From assembly GCF_007833275.1 (NCBI RefSeq), contig NZ_CP042241.1, positions 1,116,001 to 1,180,000 on the forward strand: a DNA stretch of 64,000 nt, given 5' to 3'. The notes below the pieces were generated by a model that was not told where the DNA came from, did no database searches, and was given only the letters and a program-made list of their open reading frames with translations. This stretch comes from Salarchaeum sp. JOR-1 (GTDB lineage: Archaea; Halobacteriota; Halobacteria; Halobacteriales; Halobacteriaceae). Position numbers and translations under genes: made by a program. Positions 34,171 to 43,807 of the stretch are shown here, piece by piece. Positions within the stretch are counted from its first letter, which is position 1. Each line of letters starts with the position of its first letter.

Positions 34171-34494
34171 TTAGGCTTCGACGCCCGCGAGCTCCTCCGC
34201 AACCAGGTCGGGGTCGAGGAGCTCGGTGTCGAGCGCGAGGTCGAGCTGTCCGCGGACGAACTCCGGAATCGTGTCGGGCGAGTACACCACGGTCTTCAGG
34301 CGGTCGTTCAGTTCGAGCGCGACCGACACCGCGGTCGATTCACCCACGTCCGTCAGCACTAACACGTCCGCGTCCGCGACGCCCGCGTCCTCCAGTTCCG
34401 CGGCGCTCCCGAGGCCGATGCGTTCGACCGAGACGCCCTGCGCGCCGAGGGCGTCACCGAGTCCGCGGTCGGGGCCGACGAGAATTGCATTCAT
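34171..34494 (-). CDS. Haloarchaeal NAD-binding-like protein (DUF7126-like)
   Basis: A 107-residue Rossmann-like fragment: MNAILVGPDRGLGDALGAQG with a glycine loop, VERIGLGSAAELEDAGVADADVL, VLTDVGESTAVSVALELND and KTVVYSPDTIPEFV. It resembles a TrkA-N-type (RCK) domain reduced to one domain and conserved next to CTP synthase and GMP synthase genes. It starts 47 nt after the guaA(B) stop. Function unknown; a nucleotide-sensing role is only an idea from fold and place. Confidence 0.68.
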   Translation of the reverse strand: MNAILVGPDRGLGDALGAQGVSVERIGLGSAAELEDAGVADADVLVLTDVGESTAVSVALELNDRLKTVVYSPDTIPEFVRGQLDLALDTELLDPDLVAEELAGVEA

Positions 34495-34540
34495 ACTACT
34501 CGGTGGGCGGCCGGCGGATAAGAATCTGACGAGCGTTCCC

Positions 34541-35457
<917 letters not shown>

Positions 35458-35458
<1 letters not shown>

Positions 35459-37086
35459 CAGGCGGTCACCTCCGTCTCCGCGAGCACCGCCTGCAGTAGG
35501 CCGACGAACGGCGGGCTCGCGCGGCCGGGGCGGCTCCGGAACTCGGGGTGGAACTGCGTCCCGAGGAAGTACGGGTGCGAGTCGAGTTCGACGATCTCCA
35601 TGCGGTTACCCGCGTGCCCGCTGAACGTCAAGCCGTCGCTCGTGAGGTCGTCGATGTACTCCGGGTTCACCTCGTAGCGGTGGCGGTGGCGTTCCGTGCA
35701 GCTCGTGTCGCCGTACACCTCGTGTGCGAGCGTTCCCGGTTCGATCTTGGTCTCGTGCGCGCCGAGCCGCATCGTCCCGCCGAGGTCTTCCATGTCGTAC
35801 TGCTCGGGCAGCAGGTCGATGACCGGATACGGCGTGTCCTCCTCGATTTCGGCGGAGTGCGCGCCCGCCAGTCCGAGGACGTTCCGCGCGTACTCCACGA
35901 CCGCGAGCTGGAAGCCCAGGCAGAGCCCGAGGAAGGGGACGCCGTTCTCGCGGGCGTACCGAACGGCTTCGAGTTTCCCTTCGATTCCGCGACTCCCGAA
36001 CCCGCCGGGGACGACGACGCCGTCCGCGGATTCGAGGCGTTCGCGGTGGTCGTCGTTCATCTTCTCCGAGTCCACCCACTTCACGTTCACGTCCACGCGC
36101 TCGTGCAGGCCGGCGTGCTTGAGGGACTCGTGAATCGAGATGTAGGCGTCCTCGAGCGCGTACTTCCCGACGAGCGCGATGTCCACGTCGCCCTCGGTGT
36201 CCCGGGTGACGAGGTCGCGCCACTCCGTCGAGCGCTCGCCCGCGGGGAGCGCGTCGCCGTCGATGGCGAGCTCGCTCATCACGTACTCGTCGAGCCCTTC
36301 CTCTTCGAGCACCAGGGGGACGTGGTAGATGTCTTCTACGTCCGGGTTCGAGAACACGGCGTCGGTCGGCACGTCGCAGAACAGCGCGATCTTCTCCTTC
36401 ACGCTCTCCTCCAGTCGCTCGGGGTTTCGCCCGACGAGAATGTCGGGCTGCAGGCCGATACTCCGCAGTTCCTTCACGGAGTGCTGGGTCGGCTTCGTCT
36501 TCTGCTCGCCGTTCTTCGAGTCCGGGACGAGCGTAACGTGCGCGAACAGGATGTCCTCGTCGTCCTGCTCGTGACTGAACTGCCGGAGCGCTTCGAGGTA
36601 CGGCATCCCCTCGATGTCCCCGACGGTGCCGCCGATCTCGACGAGGCACACGTCGCTCCCCGCCGCGGCCTCGCGGATGCGGCGCTTGATGTCGTCGGTC
36701 ACGTGCGGAATCACCTGCACGGTCTTCCCGAGGTAGTCACCGGCGCGCTCGCGCTCGATGACCTCCTGGTACACCTTCCCCGTGGTGACGTTGTGGTCGG
36801 AGGTCATGTCGGCGTCGAGGAAGCGCTCGTAGTTCCCCAGGTCGAGGTCGACCTCGCCGCCGTCCTTGAGCACGTACACCTCGCCGTGTTGGTACGGGTT
36901 CATCGTCCCGGCGTCGACGTTCAGGTAGGGGTCTACCTTGACGGCGGTCACGTCGAAACCGGCGTTCGAGAGAAGTCGTCCGAGACTCGCGGCCGTGATG
37001 CCCTTCCCCAGGCCGGACATCACGCCCCCGGTAACGAACACGAATTTGTCGCCCAGTGATGGGTCGTATCCGGTCTCCGTCGGCAT
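35458..37086 (-). CDS. pyrG: CTP synthase
   Basis: A 542-residue enzyme that aminates UTP to CTP. The synthetase domain begins [23 protein letters not shown] and has [20 protein letters not shown] and [13 protein letters not shown]. The class I amidotransferase domain has [34 protein letters not shown] (catalytic Cys) and the terminal His-Glu region in [17 protein letters not shown]. Start at MPTETGYD (37086). It heads the transcript pyrG-guaA(B)-DUF7126-cupin, coupling CTP and GMP synthesis. Confidence 0.97.
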
Positions 37087-37152
37087 ACTGTCTGTCCGCA
37101 ATCGTCGGTCTAAACCGTTTCGGAGACCGCGCGAATGGGGCGTGTTGACAGC

Positions 37153-38127
37153 CTACTCGGCGTCGCGCGGGATTCCCTGGAGTGTGTCGGAGCGGTCGTA
37201 GATGACGAACTGACCGGCGGACTCCGTGCGCTTCGCGATGGCGACGACGCGCGCGATGTACGTGCCGAGCAGGACGATGGGCGCGAGCGACGCGACGTGC
37301 ACGCCGACGACCAGCCAGTGCGACTGCGGGAGCTGGTCGATGTGCAGGAGGACGAACGACATCACGACGATGGCGGGGAACGCGACGAGGAAGAGGTCGC
37401 GCGAGAGGTTCGCGAACTCCCGCCGGAAGTAGAGCGTCTTGAAGTACTCCCGGGTGGTCGCGAGGTACTGGAGGAGGTCGAGCATGTCGTCGATGGTCTC
37501 CTCGACGGACTCGGGGAGGTCGCCGTCTCCCTCCGAGCGCAGCCGCTGGAGGTCGTTCACCTGCCGCTCGTAGTCGTACGCGAGCGTCGCCAGCACCACG
37601 TCGAGCGGCCCCGCGGCCTCGTCGACCTTCGCGTTCAGGTCTGCGGTCGCGCGGCCGAGGTCGTCGAGGTAGGCGTCGAAGTCCTCCCGGAATTCGAGGT
37701 CGGTCGCGGGAATGCGCTCTTCGAGGTACTGCGCGCGCTCCACGATGTCGCCCGTGAGCACGCGGAGGAACGCGGCGGGCTGGCCGGGCACGTGGTCGAA
37801 CTCCGTCACCTCCTCCAGGCGGTGGCGGAACTGGGAGACGGAGTGGATGCGGCCGAACTGCTCGCCGAGCGGGTTCTGCTCGCCCGAGACGAACAGGCTG
37901 TTCACGGAGACGACGATGGAGACGAGGAGGAAGTTCCCGCTCAACAGCGTCGTCACGAGCGGCACGACCGTCCGGTGTCGAGAGAGGGTCTGCCCGAGAC
38001 CCCCCATTACCAGGTGGCCAACCGGCCCGAACAGCACGAACAGCAGGATGACCGCGATTGTCGTCACCGTCAGCCGGTTCCCCTGGTACACCAGCCACTC
38101 CGTCGCGCGCGCTTCCAGCGATACCAT
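37153..38127 (-). CDS. Haloarchaeal four-helix membrane protein, family A (paralogue 1)
   Basis: A 324-residue protein with two N-terminal helices (TVTTIAVILLFVLFGPVGHL and VTTLLSGNFLLVSIVVSV), a long cytoplasmic or outside helical loop of about 150 residues, and two C-terminal helices (LFLVAFPAIVVMSFVLLHI and LAPIVLLGTYIARVVAIAK). The box TREYFKTLYFRREFANLSR recurs as REHFKTLYFQWELINLSR in the gene at 40904-41992, and PGQPAAFLRVL as PAQPSAFLRSL, so these are paralogues. ATG at 38127 is used. Function unknown. Confidence 0.8.
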   Translation of the reverse strand: MVSLEARATEWLVYQGNRLTVTTIAVILLFVLFGPVGHLVMGGLGQTLSRHRTVVPLVTTLLSGNFLLVSIVVSVNSLFVSGEQNPLGEQFGRIHSVSQFRHRLEEVTEFDHVPGQPAAFLRVLTGDIVERAQYLEERIPATDLEFREDFDAYLDDLGRATADLNAKVDEAAGPLDVVLATLAYDYERQVNDLQRLRSEGDGDLPESVEETIDDMLDLLQYLATTREYFKTLYFRREFANLSRDLFLVAFPAIVVMSFVLLHIDQLPQSHWLVVGVHVASLAPIVLLGTYIARVVAIAKRTESAGQFVIYDRSDTLQGIPRDAE

Positions 38128-38186
38128 CACTCGGCGGTTGGGAGCGCACCCGGGTTAGTGGTTCGGGCCGACGCGACCCCAGCAGG

Positions 38187-38789
38187 TCACGCCGAGAGCG
38201 CGTCCACGAGGAATTCGCCGACCGCGTCGGCGACCCGGTCGGTCTTCCCGACGAAGAAGTGGTCGGCGGACAGTTCCACCACCGCCATTCCGTTCTCGCG
38301 GGCGCGGTCGACGACGGGCCGCCAGTCCGCCGTGGTGTCGCGAGCGCCGTACACGACCTGCGTCGGACACTTGATGTCGTCGAGCGCGTCCGCCGCGTTC
38401 AACCCGGATTCGAGTTCCGCCGTCGGCGCGAGCAGGCTCACGGCTCGGACGCCGATTTCGGGGGTCGCGGCGGCGAGCGCGGCTATCGCGCCGCCGAAAC
38501 TGAACCCGAACACGCCCACATCGTCGTACGCGTCGGCGGCCCAGCGGAGGGCGTTCCGGGCGTCCTCGCGCTCGCCCCGCCCCTCGTCCCACGGCCCGTA
38601 GTCGAACCGGAGGCACGCGATGTCGCGCTCGGCCAGGTAGTCGCTGACGGCGGTGAGGCGTCCGTCGCCGCGGTGGCCGCGGTGCTGTGGGTGCGGCGGG
38701 CACGCGACCACGCACGCGTCCGCGGAGCGCGACCCGTCGAGCGTCGCTTCGACCCGGCGTACGCCCGGAACGAGTACTGTCTCTCCCAT
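38187..38789 (-). CDS. Alpha/beta hydrolase (dienelactone-hydrolase-like)
   Basis: A 200-residue alpha/beta hydrolase. HPQHRGHRGDGRLTAVSDYLAE and IACLRFDYGPWDEGRG precede the nucleophile elbow VGVFGFSFGGAIAAL (GFSFGG, Ser), the acid is probably in VVYGARDTTADWRP and the His in VELSADHFFVGKTD. The lid-free short form matches predicted hydrolases of the DLH group. ATG at 38789. Substrate unknown. Confidence 0.85.
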   Translation of the reverse strand: MGETVLVPGVRRVEATLDGSRSADACVVACPPHPQHRGHRGDGRLTAVSDYLAERDIACLRFDYGPWDEGRGEREDARNALRWAADAYDDVGVFGFSFGGAIAALAAATPEIGVRAVSLLAPTAELESGLNAADALDDIKCPTQVVYGARDTTADWRPVVDRARENGMAVVELSADHFFVGKTDRVADAVGEFLVDALSA

Positions 38790-38838
38790 ACGCGCACTCA
38801 CGGCTTCACGGGGTTTAGCGGTAGTGTTCGCCGGCGAG

Positions 38839-38846
38839 AATTTTAA
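38839..38846 (+). promoter_or_regulatory. TATA box of the PspA gene
   Basis: AATTTTAA is the only AT-run here and is centred 27 nt before the ATG at 38870. It practically touches an earlier in-frame ATG at 38849, which would therefore lie upstream of the transcript. This decides the start of the PspA protein. Confidence 0.7.
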
Positions 38847-38869
38847 GCATGGAGGACGAACCGGCGGGT

Positions 38870-39661
38870 ATGGGACTGCTCTCGCGACTCTCGTACGCCA
38901 TCCGGTCGAAACTGAACGCGCTCGTCGGGCGGACGGAGAACCCGCAGGAGGCGCTCGACTACTCCTACGAGCGAATGCAGGACGAACGGCAGAACATCAG
39001 GGAAAGCCTCGCAGACCTCACCGCGCAGAAGAAACGCCTCGAAGCCCAGCGCTCGCGGCTGAACGAGAACGTGGAGAAACACGCGAAGCAGGCGGAGGAG
39101 GCGATGCGCCAGGACCGCGAGGATCTGGCGCGCCGCGCGCTGGAGAAGAAGCAGGCGAAGGTCCAGCAGATGAAGGAACTGGACGAGCAGATAGCACAAC
39201 TGGAGCGCACGCAGGCGGACGTAGAGGAGAAAAAGGAGCAACTCGAACAACGCATCGAGGAGTTCCGGACGAAGAAGGAGACGATGAAAGCGCGCCACGA
39301 CGCCGCAGAGGCTCAGAGCCGGGTGAACGAGGCGTTGACGGGCGTCGGCGGGGAGATGGGTGAGGTGAACCGGGCGGTCGAGCGCGCGACCGAGCGAACC
39401 GAGGAGATGGAGGCGCGCGCGGCCGCACTCGACGAACTCGAGGAACGGGGCGCGCTCGAAGCGACGACGGGCGAGGACGAGATAACGACCGAACTCCGCG
39501 CGGAGCGCAGCGAGAACGAGGTGGACGCCGAACTGGCGACGCTGCGCGAGGAGGTTCAGGGCGAGCGCGCTGTCACGGACGCCGAGAAGGACGCGGAATC
39601 GGAGGTCTCCGAGGACGAAGTGGAGGAGGAACTCGAATCGCTGCGCGAAGAGGACTCCTGA
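38870..39661 (+). CDS. pspA: PspA/IM30 (ESCRT-III-like) family protein
   Basis: A 263-residue, almost wholly helical protein: an N-terminal amphipathic part MGLLSRLSYAIRSKLNALVG, then NPQEALDYSYERMQDERQNI and a long coiled coil (about residues 35-150, for example LTAQKKRLEAQRSRLNENVE and AQLERTQADVEEKKEQLEQR), and a very acidic tail. PspA proteins form membrane-remodelling assemblies that protect stressed membranes. Start 38870 is chosen from the TATA box position. The acidic tail reads antisense as the Ser-rich tail of the convergent lipoprotein gene, with a 106-nt overlap. Confidence 0.9.
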   Translation: MGLLSRLSYAIRSKLNALVGRTENPQEALDYSYERMQDERQNIRESLADLTAQKKRLEAQRSRLNENVEKHAKQAEEAMRQDREDLARRALEKKQAKVQQMKELDEQIAQLERTQADVEEKKEQLEQRIEEFRTKKETMKARHDAAEAQSRVNEALTGVGGEMGEVNRAVERATERTEEMEARAAALDELEERGALEATTGEDEITTELRAERSENEVDAELATLREEVQGERAVTDAEKDAESEVSEDEVEEELESLREEDS

Positions 39662-40860
39662 GCGAGCGATCGAACCGCCGACTCGTTCGTCCCCGAGACC
39701 ACCGTCACCCGGTCGTCCGTCGTGTGGATGGCGGTGTAGAACCGCGGCGTCGTGTCCGTCGCGGGCACGGCGAGCAGTCCGCCTCGTTCAGTGGCGTTCC
39801 GTGCGTCCAGCAGTCCGCGCCACGCGGCCGCGAACGCCGCCGCTTCGCTCTCGTTCTGCCACGCCGTCCGCCAGTGCACGGCGTCCGCGTCGGCGTAGTA
39901 CGTCATGCGGTCGTTCCGCCAGCCGAACGCCGCGCGCGCCGCCGCGGATTTCGCACGGCCGTTCGCGCGTAACGCGAGCCGAATCCCGAGTTCGCCCACG
40001 GTGTCGTACCGAACCGGGGTCAGACCACTCGTGCGCGGTGGGTCTGCGAGCGCCGGTTTCGTGTCGTTCACGCCGGGATGGAGGAGCGCGCGCGTCGTGT
40101 TCGGGGGCGCGCGGAGGACGGCGTTCCGTCCCGCAGGGGTGTCCGTCGTCGTGCGCACGTACTCGTAGCCGTAGTGGTAGTAGGCGGTCGAGAGCGCGAC
40201 CTGCCAGCGCTCACGCGTCACGGCTCCGAGGTCTATCACCGGGCGCGGCGCGTTCGAGAGGTAGCGGTTCCGATAGCGGAGCGCAGTGACCTGTGCGTCG
40301 CCCTCGACGACGCCGCGCACGGCGAGCGCGCGGTCGGTGTCGAGCAACCCCGACGTGGCTATCCGAACGGCGGTGAAGCCGTACTGGTACTGGAGTGCGT
40401 GCGTGAGTTCGTGCGCAAACACCAGCTCTTGCGGGTAGCGGGCGACGTTCTCGCGCAGGACGATCCGGGGGCCAGCGTACGTCACGCCGAGCACGCTCCC
40501 CGACGCGACGGTTGCGTTCGTCTTGAGGCCGAGCGCGACCGCGCCCATCGGTTCGATGCCGAACAGCCTGTCTGGAACGTCGCGCTCGCCGGTCGGCGGT
40601 ATCGTCGCCTCGCGGACGTGTATCGGGCCGGTGGCGTTCAGGCCGCGGCGGCGTTCGACGCGGTCGAGGACGCGCGGCCCGTCGTAGGGGAGCGTCGCGC
40701 CGTCGTACGCGAGCGGGCCGTCCGGGGCGGCGTCAGTCGTGGTCTCCGTCGGAGGCGATGTATCGCCGTCCGCCGTCGGCGTGCCCGTCGTGTCCGTCGT
40801 CGGAGCGGTACAGCCGGCGAGCACGAGGAGCGCGGTGACGGCGAGAACCCGCATTCGCAT
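39556..40860 (-). CDS. Hvo_1808-family surface lipoprotein with HExxH motif
   Basis: A 434-residue secreted lipoprotein. The N-terminus ends in the lipobox LLVLAGC (lipidated Cys17), followed by a Thr/Asp-rich linker of about 30 residues. The central region has LVFAHELTHALQYQYG, a classic HExxH zinc motif. The rest contains many Trp/Tyr-rich segments (TAYYHYGYEYVRTTT, MTYYADADAVHWRTAW). The last about 40 residues are Ser-rich and lie opposite the end of pspA. It resembles the Hvo_1808 surface protein group; peptidase activity is possible but unproven. Confidence 0.82.
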   Translation of the reverse strand: MRMRVLAVTALLVLAGCTAPTTDTTGTPTADGDTSPPTETTTDAAPDGPLAYDGATLPYDGPRVLDRVERRRGLNATGPIHVREATIPPTGERDVPDRLFGIEPMGAVALGLKTNATVASGSVLGVTYAGPRIVLRENVARYPQELVFAHELTHALQYQYGFTAVRIATSGLLDTDRALAVRGVVEGDAQVTALRYRNRYLSNAPRPVIDLGAVTRERWQVALSTAYYHYGYEYVRTTTDTPAGRNAVLRAPPNTTRALLHPGVNDTKPALADPPRTSGLTPVRYDTVGELGIRLALRANGRAKSAAARAAFGWRNDRMTYYADADAVHWRTAWQNESEAAAFAAAWRGLLDARNATERGGLLAVPATDTTPRFYTAIHTTDDRVTVVSGTNESAVRSLAQESSSRSDSSSSSTSSSETSDSASFSASVTARSP

Positions 40861-40903
40861 ACGGGATGCTCTCGGGCGACCCCCATAAGGCCACCGTGGG
40901 CCG

Positions 40904-41992
40904 TCAGGAGTCGTCGGAGACGCCCGCCTGGTCGCCGCTTTTCGCCTCTCGCTCGCCCCAGTCGAGGTTCCGTGACCGATCGGTCTCGCGGAGGATGAAC
41001 GGGCCGATGGAGAGCGTGCGTTTGGTGACGGTGGCGATGCGGAGGATGTAGGAGAGCAGGAACGCGAACGGCAGGAGTGCGACGGCGACGGCGGCGCTCA
41101 CGACGAGCACGAGGGTGCGGATGCCGAAGACCGTCCCCGGGAACACGGCGGGTTCGAGGTAGAGGATGCCCGCAACACCCGTTACGAGCGCTGGAATGGA
41201 CGCGTAAAGCATCATTCGGGAGAGGTTGATGAGCTCCCACTGGAAGTAGAGCGTCTTGAAGTGCTCGCGCGCGGGTCCGAACAGTTCGAGCGCGTCGATG
41301 AGTTCGTCGAACGCCGCGTCCGCGTCCTCGGTGAGGGCGTCCGCGTTCTCCGCCTGGATGCGACGGGCGGCGTAGAGCTTCCACGAGTAGTTGTAGTTCA
41401 ACGCGGAGAACACGACGTCGAACTCGCCGAACTGGGAGCCTTCGAGGTTGCTGCGGACGGTGTCGGCGTTCCCCTCGACGTTCTCGACGAACGCCTCCAC
41501 CTGCTCGTTCAAGCTCTCGTTGTCTATCTCCGCGATGGCGTCCTCGACGGCTTGAGCGCGGCGTTTCGTGAGCTTCACGAGCGACCGGAGGAACGCGGAT
41601 GGCTGTGCGGGACTCACCGGTTCCTCGATGACGTCCTCGACGTCCCTCCTGAACGACATTGCGCCCTCCATGCGTTCGCGCTGGTCGCCCACGGGTCCCT
41701 GTTCCTGTGAGAGCACGAGCTGGCTCAGCGTGAGCACGAGCGTGACGCCCGTGATGATGGAGCCGAGTAAGCCCTGAAACAGCGTCTCTAGGGGGTCGGA
41801 CTGGGCGAACAGCGCCGGGGTTCCGATGGGGTGGAACTGGCCGATGAGGGCCAGCGCGAGGAACACGACGCCGACGATGCCGAGCGCGACGAGCGAGCGG
41901 TTCGCGTTCAGGAGAAGCCAGAACTTCCGACTGCTCTCCGGCACCCGCTCGCGCATGGTGTCGCTCGGCCGGCTCTCATCGTCCGGTGCCAT
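40904..41992 (-). CDS. Haloarchaeal four-helix membrane protein, family A (paralogue 2)
   Basis: A 362-residue protein with the same plan as the gene at 37153-38127. It has N-terminal helices NRSLVALGIVGVVFLALALIG and GSIITGVTLVLTLSQLVLS, a long helical loop starting FRRDVEDVIEEPVSPAQPSAF, and C-terminal helices ASIPALVTGVAGILYLEP and VAVALLPFAFLLSYILRIAT. The shared box is REHFKTLYFQWELINLSR. ATG at 41992 is used; a second ATG (MRERVPESSRK) lies 12 codons later. Two paralogues 2.8 kb apart suggest duplication; function unknown. Confidence 0.78.
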   Translation of the reverse strand: MAPDDESRPSDTMRERVPESSRKFWLLLNANRSLVALGIVGVVFLALALIGQFHPIGTPALFAQSDPLETLFQGLLGSIITGVTLVLTLSQLVLSQEQGPVGDQRERMEGAMSFRRDVEDVIEEPVSPAQPSAFLRSLVKLTKRRAQAVEDAIAEIDNESLNEQVEAFVENVEGNADTVRSNLEGSQFGEFDVVFSALNYNYSWKLYAARRIQAENADALTEDADAAFDELIDALELFGPAREHFKTLYFQWELINLSRMMLYASIPALVTGVAGILYLEPAVFPGTVFGIRTLVLVVSAAVAVALLPFAFLLSYILRIATVTKRTLSIGPFILRETDRSRNLDWGEREAKSGDQAGVSDDS

Positions 41993-42084
41993 GGAGCTAG
42001 CTACAGCCCCTCCGGGCAAAGAGATAGTGGTTCTCCCGGTGTATCCGCCGACCGCGTCGGACGTGGCGAGCGCGGGACGGACGG

Positions 42085-43287
42085 CTAGCTCGCTGTGAGT
42101 CGGATTCCGAGCACGCTGGCGATTGCGGCGAACGCGGCGAGCGCGAGGAACAACGCGAACGGCGTGGCGTACGCGAGCAGGCCGCCCGCGACTGCCGCGC
42201 CGAGCGCGCCGACGCCGAACACGCCGAGGTACGTGAAGCCGTACGAGATGCCGCGGGTCTCGGGCGGCGAGTACTCCGCGACGAGCGCCTGGTACATCGG
42301 CTGGACGACGAACAGGAAGAACCCGAGTACCGCGCTCACCGCGAGCAGCGGTATCGCGCCGATGCCGGCGAGCGGCATGAACGCGACGGCGAGCACGGCG
42401 AGCACGCCGAACGCGATGGCGATGCCGCGCTCGGGCGGCATCCTGTCCGTGAGCCGGCCGCCCGCGTACTGCCCGAGCACGCCCACCGCCAGGAGGCCGG
42501 AGTAGACGTAGCGCGCGGGGTCGTCGATCCCCGACTCGGCGGCGAACGCCCGGACGAAGTCGAGGTCGGAGAGCAGTTCCGGGAGGAACGTGAGGACGCC
42601 GCGGTAGTAGAGCCCGCTCATCATCACGATGCCGAACACGAGGACGAACGCGCCCGCGAACAGCGTCTTCGAGGTGTCGAGGAACGTGCTCCACGACGAG
42701 GGCGGGCCGCTCGCCTTCCCGCCCGCCTCGTGCGCGGACTCGTCGACGGAGACGAGGAGGACGAGACCGGCGGCGAGGATGGCGGGGACGCCGAGGAGGA
42801 CGACGACGGTTCGCCAGTCGAACGCCAGGAGGAGGAGGGTGGTCGCGAGCGGGCCGGCGGCGATGCCGACGTTCCCGGCGATGCCGTGGAAGGCGAGGCC
42901 GCGGCCGCGCTCGGTGACGCCCGTGCTGATGAGGGAGAGGCCGGCGGGGTGGTAGACGCTCGCCGCGACGCCCCAGCAAACGAGCGCGAGCGCGATGACG
43001 AGCACCGACGGTGCCACGCTCAGCGCGAGGAAGGACGCGCCCATCCCCGCGACGCACGCGGCGATGAGCGGTTTCGACCCGACGTGGTCGGCGAGCACGC
43101 CCGCGGGGAGCGCGCCCAACCCGAACAAGCCCATCCCGACCGTCACCACGAGCCCGAGTTCCGCCGTCGTCGTGGAGAACTCGGTGAGCCAGATGGTGAC
43201 GAGGATGGGGATGGAGAGTTCGTAGGTGTGGACCAGGGCGTGCGCGAGCATCGCGACGCCGACGATGGCCCGGTCGTTCCGGTTCAC
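42085..43287 (-). CDS. MFS transporter
   Basis: A 400-residue, 12-helix permease from a GTG start at 43287. The loop-2/3 signature appears as GALPAGVLADHVGSKPLI near residue 57, and YSPPETRGISYGFTYLGVFG is the second-half motif region. ERGRGLAFHGIAGNVGIAAGP lies in helices 4-5. It looks like a drug or metabolite exporter-type MFS. HPP gene 43313-43792 lies 25 nt upstream on the same strand. Substrate unknown. Confidence 0.85.
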   Translation of the reverse strand: MNRNDRAIVGVAMLAHALVHTYELSIPILVTIWLTEFSTTTAELGLVVTVGMGLFGLGALPAGVLADHVGSKPLIAACVAGMGASFLALSVAPSVLVIALALVCWGVAASVYHPAGLSLISTGVTERGRGLAFHGIAGNVGIAAGPLATTLLLLAFDWRTVVVLLGVPAILAAGLVLLVSVDESAHEAGGKASGPPSSWSTFLDTSKTLFAGAFVLVFGIVMMSGLYYRGVLTFLPELLSDLDFVRAFAAESGIDDPARYVYSGLLAVGVLGQYAGGRLTDRMPPERGIAIAFGVLAVLAVAFMPLAGIGAIPLLAVSAVLGFFLFVVQPMYQALVAEYSPPETRGISYGFTYLGVFGVGALGAAVAGGLLAYATPFALFLALAAFAAIASVLGIRLTAS

Positions 43288-43312
43288 GGACGGGAGAACA
43301 CGGAGAACGGGG

Positions 43313-43792
43313 TTAAGTCTCGGGTTTCCGGTAGACGTTCGCGAGTTCGTGCGCGCCGAGCAGGACGCCGACGCTCGCGACGATGATGGCGACCTCGAAG
43401 GGGGTCGCGAGGAGGCCGAGTGAGACGATGAGCGTCGTCGCGCACGCGGGCGGGTGGACGGCGTCCAGCGCGAGCATCCCCCACGCCGTGAGCGCGACCG
43501 AGAGCGTCCCGCTCGCCGCGAGGCGCGCGCCCTCCACGGTCGCGGGCGCGAACCCCGCGGTGAGAACCGCGTGCCCGGCGAGCAGCGTGTACGCGAGGAA
43601 TCCCGCCACCGCGCCGATCGCGTGCCCGCCGACGACGCGCCGTCGCGCGCCCTCGACGCCGCCGAACGCCAGCACGAACGCGGTCGGCCCGAGACTCGGG
43701 AACACGAACGGCTCGCCCGACAGCCACGCCAGTACGCCGAGGACGCAGAACAATCCGGCCGCGTGCACGCCCGTTACTAGCGTTCGAAGCAC
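43313..43792 (-). CDS. HPP family membrane protein
   Basis: A 159-residue protein from a GTG at 43792 with about four to five helices. The signature FPSLGPTAFVLAFGG and the family motif in LDAVHPPACATTLIVSLG (HPP) are both present. HPP proteins include nitrite transporters of chloroplasts and cyanobacteria, so an anion channel or transporter is possible. A second HPP domain, fused to UspA domains, occurs at 58065-59492. Confidence 0.85.
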   Translation of the reverse strand: MLRTLVTGVHAAGLFCVLGVLAWLSGEPFVFPSLGPTAFVLAFGGVEGARRRVVGGHAIGAVAGFLAYTLLAGHAVLTAGFAPATVEGARLAASGTLSVALTAWGMLALDAVHPPACATTLIVSLGLLATPFEVAIIVASVGVLLGAHELANVYRKPET

Positions 43793-43807
43793 GGTCGACT
43801 GCGGCCG

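Noticed and set aside
39556..40860. Frameshift or assembly error as the explanation of the pspA/lipoprotein overlap
   Set aside because: Both frames are open with proper composition up to their stops; nothing in the sequence shows an indel. It is kept as a real overlap but can be settled only by comparison with relatives.
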